Below are positions 12,180-12,762 of a stretch of 12,762 nucleotides of DNA, in pieces. The stretch is from contig JAEYSS010000192.1 of NCBI GenBank assembly GCA_023434425.1, positions 1 through 12,762 on the forward strand. The letters are read 5' to 3'. Under the pieces are notes generated by a model. That model made no database searches. It was given only the letters and a program-made list of their open reading frames with translations, and was not told the DNA's origin. This DNA is from Pseudomonadota bacterium (lineage in GTDB: Bacteria > Pseudomonadota > Alphaproteobacteria > Ferrovibrionales > Ferrovibrionaceae). How positions within the stretch are numbered: the stretch's first letter is position 1; every line of letters begins with the position of its first letter. Made by a program: the position numbers and the translations under genes.

Positions 12180-12762
12180 TTAAGTCGCAGCGAGGCCGGC
12201 CAGTGCCAGTTTCTGGATCTCGACGGCGCGCGGATAGCACAGCCCGCGCCATTCGTCACTGTCGGGATAGAAGGCGGCACGGATCTGCGCCTTGATCTGG
12301 CGGCCGAGCGGCGAGAAGACATCGCCGCGCAGATGCAGCCAGTTGTCGGCGATCACCGAGAGCCGCACTTCTTCCGAACTCAGCGTGCCGACCTCGATGG
12401 CGCTCGCCACCACGGTGGCCTGGGCACAGAAACGCGCGATGCCCATGCGCAGGTTGCCTTCGATGATGGGCGAGTCCGACTGGCCCATGGCCGGCGAGGT
12501 GACGGCATCGCCGAACCACGCGCGCGCCAGTTTCAGCGACTCCGAGTCGACCGGATGGCGGCAGATCATTTCCGAATAGCCGAAGGGGCCGAGGCCGGTG
12601 TGATAATCCAGCACGCAGATGCGTTTGGCCGTGCCCAGATACTTTGCCGCAATCGCCTTGATCGTGCGGTGCGACCAGCAGGCCTGCCGGCCGCCATAGA
12701 AGATGCCATCGGCATGGCTGTGCTGGCCGCCGACGATGGCGGCGGTCGCCGCCTTCGCGCCG
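12180..12762 (-). CDS. DUF2817 family (M14 carboxypeptidase-like) protein, C-terminal 193 residues
   Basis: The start is beyond the right edge; the frame is open from 12762 down to TAA at 12180-12182. Residues near the edge read GGQHSHADGIFYGGRQACWS, then ICVLDYHTGLGPFGYSEM, matching the DUF2817 family, which is related to M14 zinc carboxypeptidases and succinylglutamate desuccinylase/aspartoacylase-type hydrolases. The DYHTG segment corresponds to the strand bearing a metal or active-site histidine in that fold. The C-terminal part includes DSPIIEGNLRMGIARFC, WLHLRGD and KAQIRAAFYPDSDEWRG. The substrate is unknown; a peptide or N-acyl amino acid is a family-based guess. It converges on the solute-binding gene with only 11 bases between stops. 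An internal GTG at 12614 is not the start, because family sequence continues upstream. Confidence 0.87.
   Translation of the reverse strand, partial: GAKAATAAIVGGQHSHADGIFYGGRQACWSHRTIKAIAAKYLGTAKRICVLDYHTGLGPFGYSEMICRHPVDSESLKLARAWFGDAVTSPAMGQSDSPIIEGNLRMGIARFCAQATVVASAIEVGTLSSEEVRLSVIADNWLHLRGDVFSPLGRQIKAQIRAAFYPDSDEWRGLCYPRAVEIQKLALAGLAAT

Noticed and set aside
10834..12252. 472-codon minus-strand open frame across the XRE and binding-protein genes
   Set aside because: It is out of frame with the XRE gene and antisense to the signal-peptide-bearing protein, both of which have clear domains.

Overview
The window is GC-rich, densely coded bacterial chromosome. The hslVU pair, the chemoreceptor architecture, a 157-residue XRE regulator of the PNP-(Y/I)D-HVG type and the DUF2817-like protein all suggest an alphaproteobacterium, probably Rhodospirillales-like. 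That placement is inferred from protein style, not from a marker-gene comparison. I see no rRNA, tRNA, CRISPR array, insertion sequence, integrase or phage gene.

Layout. Positions 1-1959 (minus) hold most of a methyl-accepting chemotaxis protein whose C-terminus lies beyond the left edge. A 529-base region divergent between it and the next gene holds a 23-codon leader ORF with a strong ribosome binding site, a small hairpin and a perfect 12-base palindrome. Then come an XRE regulator (2489-2962, plus) with a textbook terminator and a GNAT-like acyltransferase (3135-3950, plus). The latter converges on a conserved-type hypothetical protein with a PAS-like C-terminal half (3996-4874, minus). 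A divergent intergenic region carries a vegetative-type promoter for that gene and a heat-shock (sigma-32-like) promoter for hslV. The genes hslV and hslU overlap by 4 bases, and a short-chain dehydrogenase follows on the same strand. A 28-base tandem repeat separates it from a minus-strand pair: a phospholipase D/VTT fusion (8583-10808) overlapped by an endonuclease/exonuclease/phosphatase-family gene (7835-8608). A second XRE regulator lies upstream of that pair (10926-11276, minus). It is divergent from a secreted solute-binding-like protein (11371-12168, plus). The right edge holds the C-terminal 193 residues of a DUF2817/M14-like protein (minus).

Working together: HslV and HslU form the two-part ATP-dependent heat-shock protease, and the promoter seen matches that role. 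The PLD-VTT and EEP genes overlap and look translationally coupled, suggesting a joint membrane-phospholipid function. The remaining genes are single units with their own signals. I did not find a convincing new multi-gene system. The most interesting points are small-scale: the hslV start region (heat-shock promoter plus a frame-shifted vestige of an N-terminal extension), the leader ORF before the chemoreceptor, the tandem repeat spanning the SDR stop codon, and a possibly leaderless GTG start at 11371.
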